Shown here in pieces: positions 8,542-17,527 of a DNA stretch of 64,000 nucleotides. The notes beneath the pieces are model-generated. The model searched no databases. It was given only the letters and a program-made list of their open reading frames with translations, and was not told the DNA's origin. The position numbers were made by a program, and so were the translations under genes. Numbering within the stretch: the stretch's first letter is position 1; each line of letters begins with the position of its first letter. Location: positions 1-64,000 of the forward strand of contig CAWFXD010000001.1 of assembly GCA_963819695.1 (NCBI GenBank), in the 5' to 3' direction. This DNA is from DASZIT01 sp963819695. GTDB taxonomy: Bacteria; Actinomycetota; Acidimicrobiia; Acidimicrobiales; RAAP-2.

Positions 8542-10713
8542 ATGAGCGGAGATCCAGCCGGCGGTTCGGATATGGGCGGGTTCACCGATGGGGACGATCC
8601 CGATCCCCAGCGTTATTTCGCCCGCCAGCTTTCGGATCTCGATTTCAACCAGAGATTGCTGGATCTGGTCGACGATGGCAGTCTGCCTTTGCTCGAGCGG
8701 GTCAAGTTCCTCATCCTGACCAGCGAGCGGATCGACGAGTTCTATCAGGTGCAGGTAGCGGGCCTGAAGCGCCAGGTGGTGGCCGGCATAAAGACCCGGG
8801 GACCCAGCGGGCGGACCCCGGTAGAACTGCTCGGCGATGTGCGGGCATCGATGGAGCGCATGGTTCGCCGCCAAGAGTCCTTGCTGGTGGACGAGCTGAT
8901 TCCTGCGCTTACGGCAGAGGGAATCGAACTCCTCGACTGGGAATCACTCAATGACAAGGACCGGGCGCATCTTCACGACCTCTTCGACCGGCTGATCCTC
9001 CCGGTGGTGACCCCGCTGACCGTCGATCCCAGCCATCCGTTCCCCTACATTTCCAATCTGTCCCTCAATATCGGCGTCGAAGTCAGGGACCCCACCGAGG
9101 ACATCAACCGTTTCGCACGGCTGAAAGTGCCGCCCAACGTTCCCCGCCTTGTTCCGCTGCCCGGCCGCGATCGGTTCGTGCCGCTGGAGCAGGTCCTGGT
9201 CGCCTTCCTCGACGAGGTGTTCCCTGGCATGGAGGTCGGCCCCGCTTGCGTCTTTCGGGTCACCCGGGATGCCGACCTGGCCCTCGATGACGACGCGGCC
9301 GACGACCTGCTCCTGGCTCTCCAGGAGGAACTCAGGCGGCGGCGATTTCTACCGGTCGTCCGGCTGGAGATCGACAGCCGGACATCTTCCGAGCCGGTCG
9401 CCCGCCTGACCGCCGATCTCGGATTGCAGCCCGAGGATGTCGCCGGTTTCGGAGGCCCGTTGGGTCTCGACTGCTTGTGGGCCATCCACGCTCTCGACCG
9501 ACCCACCCTGCACGACGAGCCCTGGACGCCACTGGTACCGGTGGCGTTCCTGTCCGCGGAGATGGACGAGAACCCTTCGATCTTCGCCGTCCTGGACCAA
9601 CAGGATGTGCTGGTCCATCACCCCTACGACTCGTTCATGGCGTCGGTGGAGGAGTTGATGGACGAGGCCGCCATCGATCCCCACGTGCTCGCCATCAAGC
9701 AATGCCTCTACCGGACGTCGGGGGACAGCCCGGTCGTAGCCGCGCTGGTGAGGGCGGCGGAGCACGGCAAACAGGTGGCCGTCCTGGTTGAGGTCACCGC
9801 TCGGTTCGACGAGGAAGCCAACATCGGCTGGGCCAGGGCGTTGGAGGAGGCGGGGGCCCACGTGATCTACGGCCTCATGGGCCTGAAGACTCACGCCAAG
9901 ACCACCTTGGTCGTGCGCCAAGAGGGCGACGACGTCCGGCGCTACTGCCACGTCGGCACCGGCAACTACAACCCGAAGACGGCTCGCATGTACGAGGACC
10001 TTGGCGTCCTGTCATCGCGTCCGGAGCTCGGTGCGGACATCACTCGATTCTTCAACTACATCACCGGGTTCAGCCAGCCTCCCGAGTACCTCGAGCTGGT
10101 TACCTCACCGGGGGGCATTCGCGATCGGGTGGTCGAGTGCATCGAGGAAGAGGCCAAGGCGGGACCCGACGGACGCATCGTGATCAAGGTCAATGGGCTC
10201 GATGACCAGGTGGTGATCGACGCTCTCTACCGGGCGTCTCAGGCCGGGGTCGCGATCGATCTGGTCATCCGGGGGATCTGCTGTCTCCGTCCGGGGGTAC
10301 CCGGATTGTCCGAAACCATTCGGGTCCGCTCGATCGTCGGCCGGTTCCTCGAGCACTCCCGCATCCTCCGATTCGGGGGCAAGGCCGATCGGCCGGCCCA
10401 CTATTACATCGGATCGGCTGATCTCCGCCGGAGGAATCTCGATCGCCGGGTCGAGGCCATGGTTCCCATTGAGGACCCCGTCGCGGTGGCCCAGCTGGAG
10501 GAAACGCTCAACTTCAACCTGACCGACGACGTTCAATCGTGGTCCCTGGCTGCCGACGGGACCTGGCATCGGATTCCGACGGTGGCCGGAATCAGTGCAC
10601 AGCAGTCACTGCAGGCAACCGCGCTGGCCAGGAACCTGCCGCACGACGAGGTGCTGCTGTCTTGGGCCCCCCAGGAGCGGGGCGCGCCGATTCCCACCGA
10701 CCGGGTCTCCTAG
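8542..10713 (+). CDS. ppk1: Polyphosphate kinase 1
   Basis: Reversibly transfers the gamma-phosphate of ATP onto polyphosphate. The 723-residue length is standard for PPK1. Domains in order: N-terminal helical domain (FARQLSDLDFNQRLLDLV, ERVKFLILTSERIDEFY), head domain (LPVVTPLTVDPSHPFPYISN), and the two phospholipase-D-like catalytic domains with VLVHHPYDSF, AIKQCLYRTSGDSPV, LVEVTARFDEEANI, and CHVGTGNYN carrying the autophosphorylated His (about residue 470), then the second catalytic half with HYYIGSADLRRRNLDRRVE. The open frame extends upstream to 8233, but conservation starts just after the ATG at 8542, which also has a -10 box six bases before it. Divergent from ppa. Confidence 0.95.
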   Translation: MSGDPAGGSDMGGFTDGDDPDPQRYFARQLSDLDFNQRLLDLVDDGSLPLLERVKFLILTSERIDEFYQVQVAGLKRQVVAGIKTRGPSGRTPVELLGDVRASMERMVRRQESLLVDELIPALTAEGIELLDWESLNDKDRAHLHDLFDRLILPVVTPLTVDPSHPFPYISNLSLNIGVEVRDPTEDINRFARLKVPPNVPRLVPLPGRDRFVPLEQVLVAFLDEVFPGMEVGPACVFRVTRDADLALDDDAADDLLLALQEELRRRRFLPVVRLEIDSRTSSEPVARLTADLGLQPEDVAGFGGPLGLDCLWAIHALDRPTLHDEPWTPLVPVAFLSAEMDENPSIFAVLDQQDVLVHHPYDSFMASVEELMDEAAIDPHVLAIKQCLYRTSGDSPVVAALVRAAEHGKQVAVLVEVTARFDEEANIGWARALEEAGAHVIYGLMGLKTHAKTTLVVRQEGDDVRRYCHVGTGNYNPKTARMYEDLGVLSSRPELGADITRFFNYITGFSQPPEYLELVTSPGGIRDRVVECIEEEAKAGPDGRIVIKVNGLDDQVVIDALYRASQAGVAIDLVIRGICCLRPGVPGLSETIRVRSIVGRFLEHSRILRFGGKADRPAHYYIGSADLRRRNLDRRVEAMVPIEDPVAVAQLEETLNFNLTDDVQSWSLAADGTWHRIPTVAGISAQQSLQATALARNLPHDEVLLSWAPQERGAPIPTDRVS

Positions 10714-10763
10714 ACCGAGGCTTCGACTCGCCACCTCCGCCAACCACGCCAACTTCATCCCGG

Positions 10764-11731
10764 TCAGCCGGTGATGGCGTCGATGCGGGCCAACACGTCG
10801 TCGGTCAGCTTTGGGATGACCTCGAGCGCCTTGAGGTTCTCATGGACCTGCTCCACCCGGCTGGCACCGGTGATGACCGAGGAGACATGCGGGTTCTTGG
10901 CGCACCAGGCGAGTGACATCTGCGCCAGAGTGCACCCCAACTCGTCGGAGATGGATTGGAGCCGGCGGACCTTCTGATTGCGCTCCGGATCGGTGAGCAG
11001 GTTGCGCAGCCACTCATACCCGGGCAGCGTGGCGCGCGGAGCCTTCGGGAACACCGTCGAGGTACTTTCCGGTCAGCAAGCCAGAGCTGAGCGGGCTCCA
11101 GATGGTGAGACCCAGGCCGATGCCTTCGTAAAGGGGCGCAGTACTCCTCTTCCACCCGATCCCTCCAGAGCAGGTTGTACTGAGGCTGCTCGACGACCGG
11201 CTTGTGCAGGTGGTGGCGATCGGCGATGTCCCACGCTTCCCGAATCGAAGCCGCCGACCATTCCGAGGTTCCCCAGTAGAGCGCCTTCCCCTGGTTGATG
11301 ATGTCCGACATCGCCCACACCGTCTCCTCGATGGGGGTGTCGGGATCGGAACGATGGCAGTAGAGGAGATCGACAAAGTCGAGGCCGAAGCGTTCCAGCG
11401 AGCCGTCGATCGCCTGGAGGAGATACTTGCGATTGAGGGTGTTCCGCATGTTGGGCCCATCGTGGAGGCCCCAGAACACCTTGGTGGAGATCACGTAGCT
11501 GTGACGAGGCCACCCCAGGGAGGCGATCGCCTTACCCATGATGCTCTCCGATTCGCCGCCCGAATACGCTTCGGCATTGTCGAAGAAGTTGACCCCGGCG
11601 TCGTAAGCGGCGCTCAGGCACTGTTCGGCCAGATCGCCGGCCAGCTGGGGCCCGAAGGTCACCCACGACCCGAATGACAGCACGCTGACCTTCAGGCCGG
11701 TTCCGCCCAGGCGTCGATACTCCATGTCCAC
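10764..11731 (-). pseudogene. Aldo/keto reductase with two frameshifts
   Basis: NADPH-dependent aldo/keto reductase of the voltage-gated K+ channel beta-subunit-like group. Frame 1 has MEYRRLGGTGLKVSVLSFGS, FDNAEAYSGGESE (catalytic Asp and Tyr), KVFWG (Lys) and YCHRSDPDTPIEE (His), and ends at VEEEY. Frame 2 has APLYEGIGLGLTIWSPLSSG and LLTGKYLDGVPEGS. Frame 3 has RATLPGYEWLRNLL and VITGASRVEQVHENLKAL. One surplus base near 11140 and one near 11035 explain both breaks; the protein is otherwise complete and well conserved, so sequencing or assembly error is as likely as decay. A GTG at 11731, or ATG at 11725, follows a GGAGG site. Confidence 0.8.
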
Positions 11732-11863
11732 GGTGCTTCCTCCCTGTCGGCTCTCGGGAATCCTAAGGGTTGGGCAGCGGTGGCCGTCCGCAGTGCCGTT
11801 GACGGGTTCGTCGGCTTCCATTAGACCCTGGCACGGAGCAGTAACTACGTAGGAGGTCGAAAG

Positions 11864-12205
11864 ATGGCGGTGTTCAATGGTGCGTTCCCGGTTCTACCCG
11901 GCAAGGAAGATGCAGTTCGGTCCTTCTCCAAAGAGGTCGTCGGATCGCGTCTGGAGCAGTGGAGAATGCTGCAGGCCGATGCTGCAATCATCCGCGAGAC
12001 GTGGACTCTGCAGCAGACCCCGATGGGATCTCTCGTTCTCGTCTGGTTCGAAGGTGACGTTGAGAAGGCCTTCGCCAATCTCGCCGCTGACACCGGCGAA
12101 TTTGCAACCTGGTTCCGAGCCCAGGTGAAGGACAGCACGGGAGTAGATCTCGCCACTCCCGACGGCAGTCCGCCGCCTGAGATCTTGGTCGACTGGACCG
12201 TATAG
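11864..12205 (+). CDS. Uncharacterised 113-residue protein
   Basis: A strong ribosome binding site (GTAGGAGGTC) precedes the ATG at 11864. The protein starts with a beta strand (AVFNGAFPVLPGKEDAVRSF), followed by a helix with many charged residues, a strand (MGSLVLVWFEG) and helix (DVEKAFANLA), and ends EILVDWTV. The order suggests a small ferredoxin-like alpha/beta barrel of the kind seen in antibiotic-biosynthesis-monooxygenase-like proteins, but I do not recognise a family signature. It is flanked by convergent and tail-to-tail genes and stands alone. The fold is an inference from pattern only. Confidence 0.65.
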   Translation: MAVFNGAFPVLPGKEDAVRSFSKEVVGSRLEQWRMLQADAAIIRETWTLQQTPMGSLVLVWFEGDVEKAFANLAADTGEFATWFRAQVKDSTGVDLATPDGSPPPEILVDWTV

Positions 12206-12222
12206 CCCAATCTGGGATCGGT

Positions 12223-13341
12223 TCAGGATTCGACCGGGCTTCCACCCACCGAGCGTCGCATGGCGGCGTGGATCCGGTTGGGGGTGAGGACCCCGAGGTA
12301 GCGGTCGCCGTCGTCGATCACCGGTAACCAGCGAACGTCATTCTGGAGCATCTCCCCCAAAGCCGCCCGCAACGTCGTGCCGAGCGGAACCTGGACGGCG
12401 AATTTCTTGGAGTGGCTCTCCACCGATCCTTCCGCTCCGGGAGCCGCCGACACCCAGCCCACCAGCCGACCGTCGCCGTCGAGGACCACCGCGGTCTTGG
12501 CGTCGGAGTCGAGGGCGACCCGCCGGACCTCGTCCATACTGGCGGAGGGCGAGACGACCGGAGGGTCGGCGAGGTCGGCCTCCTCGACTTTGACCACCGC
12601 CAGTCGCCGCACGCCGCGATCAGCGCCGACGAAGTCCGCCACGAACGGGGTGGCCGGCCGCCCGAGGATCTCCGCCGGGGTGTCGTACTGTTCGACCACC
12701 GCCCCTTTGGAGAGCACCGCGATTCGGTCCCCGAGCTTGGCGGCCTCCTCGATGTCGTGAGTCACGAAGACGATGGATTTCTTGAGTTCTGTCTGTAGTT
12801 CGAGGAATTGGTTCTGCAGGCGTTGGCGGGTGACCGGGTCGACGGCGGCAAAAGGTTCGTCCATGAGCAGGACGGGGGGATCGCCTCCGAGCGCCCTCGC
12901 GACTCCGACCCGCTGGCGCTCGCCGCCCGACAGCTCATGGGGAAAGCGCCGGGTGTAATTCTCGGGTTCGAGACCGACCATATCGAGCAATTCGTTCACT
13001 CGATGGTCGACCCGGGACTTGTTCCAACCCAACAGGCGAGGAACCACCGCCACGTTGTCGAATACCCGGCGGTGGGGGAAGAGCCCACCTTGCTGGATCA
13101 CGTAGCCGATGCCTCGGCGCATCTGTACCGGATCCTTGGTCAGAACGTTCTCTCCGCCGATCAGGATGCGGCCCGAGGATGGTTCGATCAGACGATTGAT
13201 CATCCGCAAGGTGGTGGTCTTGCCACACCCGGACGGGCCCACCAGGACGCTGAGCTCACCGTCACCGATCTCCAGGCTGAGGTCGGCGACCGCGACGGTG
13301 CCGTTGCCATAGGTCTTGGTGACCTGCTCCAGGGTGATCAT
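12223..13341 (-). CDS. opuCA: OpuC-type osmoprotectant ABC transporter, ATPase subunit
   Basis: ATP-binding subunit of a quaternary-amine (glycine betaine/choline/carnitine class) importer. Walker A is GPSGCGKTT at about residues 35-43, the signature LSGGERQRVGVARAL, and Walker B LLMDEPFAAVDP. After the ABC domain come two CBS domains (about 250-370; LGTTLRAALGEMLQND, WLPVIDDGDRYLGVLTP), typical of OpuCA/ProV-like subunits that sense ionic strength or nucleotides. I start at ATG 13341 (372 residues), where homology begins and where a -10 box sits seven bases upstream; the longer frame to 13575 is not conserved. It is divergent from its permease genes. Confidence 0.92.
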   Translation of the reverse strand: MITLEQVTKTYGNGTVAVADLSLEIGDGELSVLVGPSGCGKTTTLRMINRLIEPSSGRILIGGENVLTKDPVQMRRGIGYVIQQGGLFPHRRVFDNVAVVPRLLGWNKSRVDHRVNELLDMVGLEPENYTRRFPHELSGGERQRVGVARALGGDPPVLLMDEPFAAVDPVTRQRLQNQFLELQTELKKSIVFVTHDIEEAAKLGDRIAVLSKGAVVEQYDTPAEILGRPATPFVADFVGADRGVRRLAVVKVEEADLADPPVVSPSASMDEVRRVALDSDAKTAVVLDGDGRLVGWVSAAPGAEGSVESHSKKFAVQVPLGTTLRAALGEMLQNDVRWLPVIDDGDRYLGVLTPNRIHAAMRRSVGGSPVES

Positions 13342-13348
13342 TGTCCCC

Positions 13349-13354
13349 ACGTTA
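13349..13354 (-). promoter_or_regulatory. Putative -10 element for leaderless opuCA
   Basis: TAACGT on the minus strand ends seven bases before the ATG at 13341. The same hexamer at the same spacing precedes the divergent opuCB. Confidence 0.45.
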
Positions 13355-13481
13355 GCGATGTGATCGATCGGAGCACGCTCCCCGGCCCGGTGCTCCGGAG
13401 CCGAGAAGGCGTTCACGAAGCCGGTGTGTGCAGGTCGGTTGATGGGGGAGCCGGAGAGACGCCCGGAACCCCACTTTTCGG

Positions 13482-13487
13482 TAACGT
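13482..13487 (+). promoter_or_regulatory. Putative -10 element for leaderless opuCB
   Basis: TAACGT ends seven bases before the ATG at 13495, and no ribosome binding site is present. Confidence 0.45.
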
Positions 13488-13494
13488 CGGCCAG

Positions 13495-14172
13495 ATGGGA
13501 ACGGCACAGCCCTTTTTCCAGTGGAGCTATGTGTCGAGCCAGTGGAGTCAGATCCGGGACGACCTCGTCCAGCACATCGCCCTCAGCATGCTGGCCCTCG
13601 CCATCGGACTGGCCATCTCCGTACCGTTGGCCCTCTTGGCCTGGCGCTACCGGGTGTTCCGGTTCCCGGTGTTCGGAGTGGCCAGCGCCCTGTACATCGT
13701 CCCTTCCCTCGCCCTCTTCGCCATCCTCGGACCTATCACCGGGTACGTGGCGTCCTATACGACAGCCGAGTTCGCCCTGGTTGGCTACACACTGCTCATT
13801 CTGATCTGGAACACCGTGGCGGGTCTCGATGCGGTGTCAGACGAGACCCGGGACGCGGCGAAAGCGATGGGCTACTCGCCTTTCTCGGCCCTGGTCCGGG
13901 TCGATTTGCCGCTGGCGCTGCCTTACGTGTTTGCCGGACTGAGGATTGCCGCGGCCACCGTGATCGGCTTGGTGACGGTAACCGCGCTGATCGGGCTCGG
14001 CGGCCTGGGCCAGCAGATCACCTACGGGTTCAATATCGACTTCTACACCCCGATCATCGTCGGTCTGGTCCTGTCGGTCGTCCTTGCCGCCGTCGTGGAC
14101 CTGCTCATCGTGGGGATGCAACGACTGGCGATCCCCTGGACCCGTTCGGCCCGCCGGGCACGGGAAACCTGA
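13495..14172 (+). CDS. opuCB: OpuC-type osmoprotectant ABC transporter, permease 1
   Basis: Integral membrane subunit, 225 residues with about five to six helices (QHIALSMLALAIGLAISVPL, ASALYIVPSLALFAILG, FALVGYTLLILIWNTVAGLD and two more near the C-terminus). The ATPase-contact loop is DETRDAAKAMGYSPFSALVRVDLPLALPYVFAG, the EAA-type motif. The first gene of the plus-strand half; its stop is one base before the next permease start (14174). The long open frame upstream (12808) is the antisense of opuCA and is not used. Confidence 0.9.
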   Translation: MGTAQPFFQWSYVSSQWSQIRDDLVQHIALSMLALAIGLAISVPLALLAWRYRVFRFPVFGVASALYIVPSLALFAILGPITGYVASYTTAEFALVGYTLLILIWNTVAGLDAVSDETRDAAKAMGYSPFSALVRVDLPLALPYVFAGLRIAAATVIGLVTVTALIGLGGLGQQITYGFNIDFYTPIIVGLVLSVVLAAVVDLLIVGMQRLAIPWTRSARRARET

Positions 14173-14173
14173 A

Positions 14174-14923
14174 ATGCAGATCTGGGACCATTTCCGGCAC
14201 TTCCTGGCCAGCGTGGCCGATTGGTTCACCACATCGGCGCACTGGACCGGCTCAAACGGGATCCCCGAGTTGTTCTGGCGGCAGATCGTCCTGTCACTGG
14301 CGGTGGTAGCCGGGGCCGTGATCATCGGCGGGGGCGTCGGTTTGGTGCTCGGACACACCGGACGCGGGGGTCTGGTCGCGGTGAACGCAGCCAACGCCGC
14401 CCGGGCCATACCCAGCTTGGCCCTCCTCACCTTGTTCGCGATCCTGCCGTCGATATCGCTCAAATGGGGTGGTTTCCTGGCCGCGTTCCTCGCTTTGTTG
14501 ATCCTGGCGATCCCCCCGATCCTGACCAACACCTACGTGGGGATGCGAGAGGTGGACGCCGATGTGCGAGACGCCGCCAAGGCGGTCGGCCTGACCGGTG
14601 GCGAGATACTCTGGCGGGTCGAGTTGCCATTGGCCACGCCGGTTCTGATGGCCGGAGTGCGGACCGCCGCCATCGAAGTGGTGGCCACGTCCACCCTCGC
14701 CGCCTACGTGAGCTACACCGACCTGGGCACCCCGATCATCTCCGGCCTGAATACCAACAACACGGTTGAGGCCTTCGCCGGGGCGATTCTGGTTGGTCTC
14801 CTTGCCGCGGTCGTGGCCTTGGGCCTTGGCCTCGTCCAGCGGGCACTCACTCCGCTTCCTCTCCGGCGCCAAGTACGGGCCGCCCCCGGGGTTGCCGCCA
14901 TACGTGTCGCGACCGCCCGGTGA
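14174..14923 (+). CDS. opuCD: OpuC-type osmoprotectant ABC transporter, permease 2
   Basis: Second permease, 249 residues. Helices include FWRQIVLSLAVVAGAVIIGG, ANAARAIPSLALLTLFAILP, AAFLALLILAIPPILTNTYVG and a final FAGAILVGLLAAVVALGLGL. EAA loop: VDADVRDAAKAVGLTGGEI, then LWRVELPLATPVLMAGVRTA. It differs from opuCB in an N-terminal extension (WDHFRHFLASVADWFT) that probably lies on the membrane surface. The pair would form a heterodimeric channel with the OpuCA dimer. The start at 14174 abuts the opuCB stop. Confidence 0.9.
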   Translation: MQIWDHFRHFLASVADWFTTSAHWTGSNGIPELFWRQIVLSLAVVAGAVIIGGGVGLVLGHTGRGGLVAVNAANAARAIPSLALLTLFAILPSISLKWGGFLAAFLALLILAIPPILTNTYVGMREVDADVRDAAKAVGLTGGEILWRVELPLATPVLMAGVRTAAIEVVATSTLAAYVSYTDLGTPIISGLNTNNTVEAFAGAILVGLLAAVVALGLGLVQRALTPLPLRRQVRAAPGVAAIRVATAR

Positions 14924-14933
14924 GGTAGTTCCC

Positions 14934-14961
14934 TTGACAAAACCGACCAGATTGGTAATCC
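14934..14961 (+). promoter_or_regulatory. Candidate promoter before opuCC
   Basis: TTGACA (14934-14939) is followed after 16 bases by TAATCC (14956-14961). The -35 is perfect, the -10 weak. It would let the binding protein be made in excess over the permeases, as is common for such systems. Confidence 0.35.
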
Positions 14962-15038
14962 TCTTAATCCGGCCGGCGGCCTCGTCATCGCAAAAGGGCT
15001 GGGAATAGGGTTACGCCCCACTCGAGGGAGGTCATCTC

Positions 15039-15953
15039 ATGTTGTTCCGACGTTCACTGATTGGTGCAGCAGCCCTGGCGGTTGCCACCGTGTCGCTGGC
15101 CGGATGCAGCAACAGCAACAACAACTCCTCGGCCTCGAAGCCGACCATCGTCATCGGGTCCACGAACTTCGAGGAACAAGAGATCGTCGCGAACATGTAC
15201 GGGGATGTGCTCTCCAAAGCCGGCTATCCGGTGAAGGTCGAGCCGGCTCTCGGGACCCGGCCGGTGGTGGTTCCCGCGCTGCAGCACAACCAGATCACCC
15301 TTGAGCCCGATTATGCCGCCTCGTTGCTGAGCTACTTGAGCGGCGGCAATCCCCAGCCTGCCGGCGGCCAGATCGATACCGCCATCGCCGCGGACAACGC
15401 CGCACTGTCCTCTTCCGGAGTGACGGTTCTGGCCGCGTCCAAGGCGCTCGACACCAACGTCTTCGCAGTGACCAAGGCGACCGCCTCCAAGGACCACCTC
15501 ACCACCATTTCGAGCCTCGCGCCCTACGCGTCCTCGATGACCTTGGGGGGTCCGCCCGAGTGCCCGACCTTCGCGGGCTGTCAGGCCGGGCTGGTGAAGG
15601 TCTACGGCCTCAACTTCGCCAACTTCAAGTCCCTGGACGAAGCCGGTCCGCTCAGCGTGGCCGCCCTCAAGAACGGCGAGGTACAGGTGGTCGAGCTGTT
15701 CTCGAGTGACGGCAATGTCGTGAGTAACAATTTCGTCGCCCTGACCGACGACAAGCATCTCGAAGGCGCCGACTACATCGTCCCGGTCATCCGTAAGTCG
15801 GCTGCCAGCGCCGCGGTGATTACCGCGCTCGCCAACTTGGACGCCAAGTTGACCACCGCCGCCATCTCCCAACTCAACCTCCAGGTCACCGCGGACAAGA
15901 AGCAACCCGCCACCGTCGCCCAGGCGTGGCTGAAGTCCCAGGGCTTGATCTAA
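15039..15953 (+). CDS. opuCC: OpuC-type osmoprotectant-binding lipoprotein
   Basis: Substrate-binding protein anchored outside the membrane. Signal peptide residues 1-22 with lipobox SLAGC (lipidated Cys 23), then an Asn/Ser-rich linker and the mature OpuAC-type domain beginning PTIVIGSTNFEEQEIVANMY. Further family landmarks: ALGTRPVVVPAL, LEPDYAASLLSYL, FKSLDEAGPLSVAAL and a C-terminal VAQAWLKSQGLI, the usual ending of OpuCC/OsmF proteins. The ribosome binding site (GAGGGAGG) lies about nine bases before the ATG. It follows the permeases after 115 bases, with its own promoter candidate. Confidence 0.92.
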   Translation: MLFRRSLIGAAALAVATVSLAGCSNSNNNSSASKPTIVIGSTNFEEQEIVANMYGDVLSKAGYPVKVEPALGTRPVVVPALQHNQITLEPDYAASLLSYLSGGNPQPAGGQIDTAIAADNAALSSSGVTVLAASKALDTNVFAVTKATASKDHLTTISSLAPYASSMTLGGPPECPTFAGCQAGLVKVYGLNFANFKSLDEAGPLSVAALKNGEVQVVELFSSDGNVVSNNFVALTDDKHLEGADYIVPVIRKSAASAAVITALANLDAKLTTAAISQLNLQVTADKKQPATVAQAWLKSQGLI

Positions 15954-16259
15954 GGATCTCTCACCGGAGCATTCTTGTGGTCGGCAGCGGCATTGCCGTG
16001 GCCAACGACGCTGCCCGATCAGTGGGGTATGGATATGCAGTGATGCGGCGATCCGCTCTCGCTGAGCTCCTTACCGACGAGAGGGCAAAGGAGCTAACGG
16101 GACCAACGCAGCTTCATTCGATCGAGCGTCCGAGTTATCTGACATGACGTTGACCCAGTCGAATCCAGGGCGCGTCGTCGGCAGGGGGTGTCGCGCCGCC
16201 GAGGTCCCGAGACGCGGAGCAGCCGGGCCATGAACCCCGGGCTGAGCTGCACTCGTGTT
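15954..16259. other. Intergenic stretch between opuCC and the IS3 element
   Basis: About 306 bases with no convincing gene: short frames have no family features and no ribosome binding sites. No terminator with a T-run is visible after opuCC. Confidence 0.5.
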
Positions 16260-16325
16260 TGACCTTGACCCCGAAAAGTGGACCACTTTTGTGAGAATTT
16301 GGCCGTGCCCCACCAGGAGGTGGAC

Positions 16326-16637
16326 ATGCCATTCCGCTATTCGATCGAGTTCCGACTCCGGGCCTGTGAACGGATGCTGGCCGGCGAGCCGGTCAAGGAC
16401 CTTGCCGTCGAGCTCTCGGTGAGTGATGCCACCCTCTACAAGTGGCGCCGCCAGGCCCTCATCGACGCCGGAGACGGGCCCGGGATCAAGAGCTATGAGG
16501 CCGACCGCTTAGCCCAGGCCCGCCGGCGCATCCAGGATCTCGAGGCCGAGCTCAAGCTGGTCAAGGCGGCCAGCGCGCTCTTCGACGAGAGTGAGGACAT
16601 CAGCCCAAAAGGAAGTACCAGGTTGTCCGAGAGCTGA
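16326..16637 (+). CDS. IS3-family transposase OrfA
   Basis: A 103-residue DNA-binding subunit. The helix-turn-helix is YSIEFRLRACERMLAGEPVK, then DLAVELSVSDATLYKWRRQA, followed by a leucine-rich coiled region (RRIQDLEAELKLVKAASALF). A good AGGAGG site lies before the ATG at 16326. At 16604-16611 the bases C CCA AAA G precede the end of the frame; slipping back one base there continues as RKYQVVRELNNLGYS into OrfB, making the OrfAB transposase. Confidence 0.9.
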   Translation: MPFRYSIEFRLRACERMLAGEPVKDLAVELSVSDATLYKWRRQALIDAGDGPGIKSYEADRLAQARRRIQDLEAELKLVKAASALFDESEDISPKGSTRLSES

Positions 16638-16681
16638 ACAACCTGGGCTACTCCGAGCGTCTCGCCTGTCGGGTAGTCGGC

Positions 16682-17491
16682 ATGACCCGCTCCACCTACT
16701 ACGACATCAAGTTCCATCAGCCCGGCTATCGGGAGATCCGCCACTTGCTCCTCGCCGACCTCATCGCGGATATCCACGCCCGCTCACGGGGCACCTATGG
16801 CATGTTGCGGATCCGAGCCGCCTTGGAGATCGAACAAGGGATCATCGTCAACAAGAAGCTGGTGTGGAAGATCATGCGCCAGCTGGGCCTTCGAGGTCTC
16901 CCGGGACCGAAGAAGCGCTCATGGAACCCGGCCAACGAGGCGACCGAGGAGGATCTGGTGGAGCGCCAGTTCCGCGCCAGCGCCCCCAATGAGCTGTGGC
17001 TGACCGATATCACCGAGCACCCGACCCGCGAGGGCAAGGTCTACTGCTGTGTGGTCTTGGACCTGTTCTCCCGCAAGGCGGTCGGCTGGGCCATCGACCG
17101 ACGCTGCGAGTCCACCCTCGTGAACGACGCGCTGTCCATGGCCGCCGGAACCAGGACCACCTCTGAAACCACGGTGATCCATTCCGACCACGGATCTCAG
17201 TTCACGTCGTGGGCGTTCTCCGAGAATGTCCGCCGCCTCGGGCTCATGGGCTCAATGGGCACCGTCGGCGACTGCTACGACAACGCCCCCATGGAGTCGT
17301 TTTGGGGCTCGATGCAGATCGAGCTGCTGAACCGCCAGAGCTGGAAGACGGTCGTCGAGCTCTCGAGCGCCATGGCGGAGTGGATCGACGGCTTCTACAA
17401 CCCGCTCCGGCGCCACAGCGCCCTCAAATACTTGACGCCCAACGAATACGAGGCCTTACAATCAACTGAAACCCAGGCTGCATTCTCGTAA
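16682..17491 (+). CDS. IS3-family transposase OrfB (catalytic part)
   Basis: DDE integrase-core transposase. HTH_21-like part (RSRGTYGMLRIRAALEIEQG), then the rve domain with the catalytic acids: Asp in LWLTDITEHP, Asp in VIHSDHGSQFTS, Glu in APMESFWGSMQIEL, and the closing RRHSALKYLTPNEYE. All three acidic residues are intact and the frame is unbroken, so the element may be active. It is normally made as a fusion with OrfA by -1 frameshift; sense codons of this frame run back to at least 16610. Confidence 0.92.
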   Translation: MTRSTYYDIKFHQPGYREIRHLLLADLIADIHARSRGTYGMLRIRAALEIEQGIIVNKKLVWKIMRQLGLRGLPGPKKRSWNPANEATEEDLVERQFRASAPNELWLTDITEHPTREGKVYCCVVLDLFSRKAVGWAIDRRCESTLVNDALSMAAGTRTTSETTVIHSDHGSQFTSWAFSENVRRLGLMGSMGTVGDCYDNAPMESFWGSMQIELLNRQSWKTVVELSSAMAEWIDGFYNPLRRHSALKYLTPNEYEALQSTETQAAFS

Positions 17492-17527
17492 ACGACGGTC
17501 CACCCAATGGGGTCAACCGCAGTGTGG

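Larger units (their letters stand above)
16260..17521 (+). mobile_element. IS3-family insertion sequence
   Basis: About 1.26 kb bounded by imperfect inverted repeats: left TTGACCCC...GTGGACC (16265-16284), right its complement GGTCCAC...GGGGTCAA (17497-17516), 15 of 20 matching; both ends extend outward to TG/CA. It encodes the two overlapping transposase frames of IS3 elements. No exact target duplication could be seen: the flanks are GTT on the left and GTG on the right. The right end is only six bases from the 3' end of tRNA-Pro. Confidence 0.85.

Noticed and set aside
12808..13494. Long N-terminal extension of opuCB
   Set aside because: It is the complement of opuCA. The permease homology starts at 13495, where a -10 box and start codon are also found.
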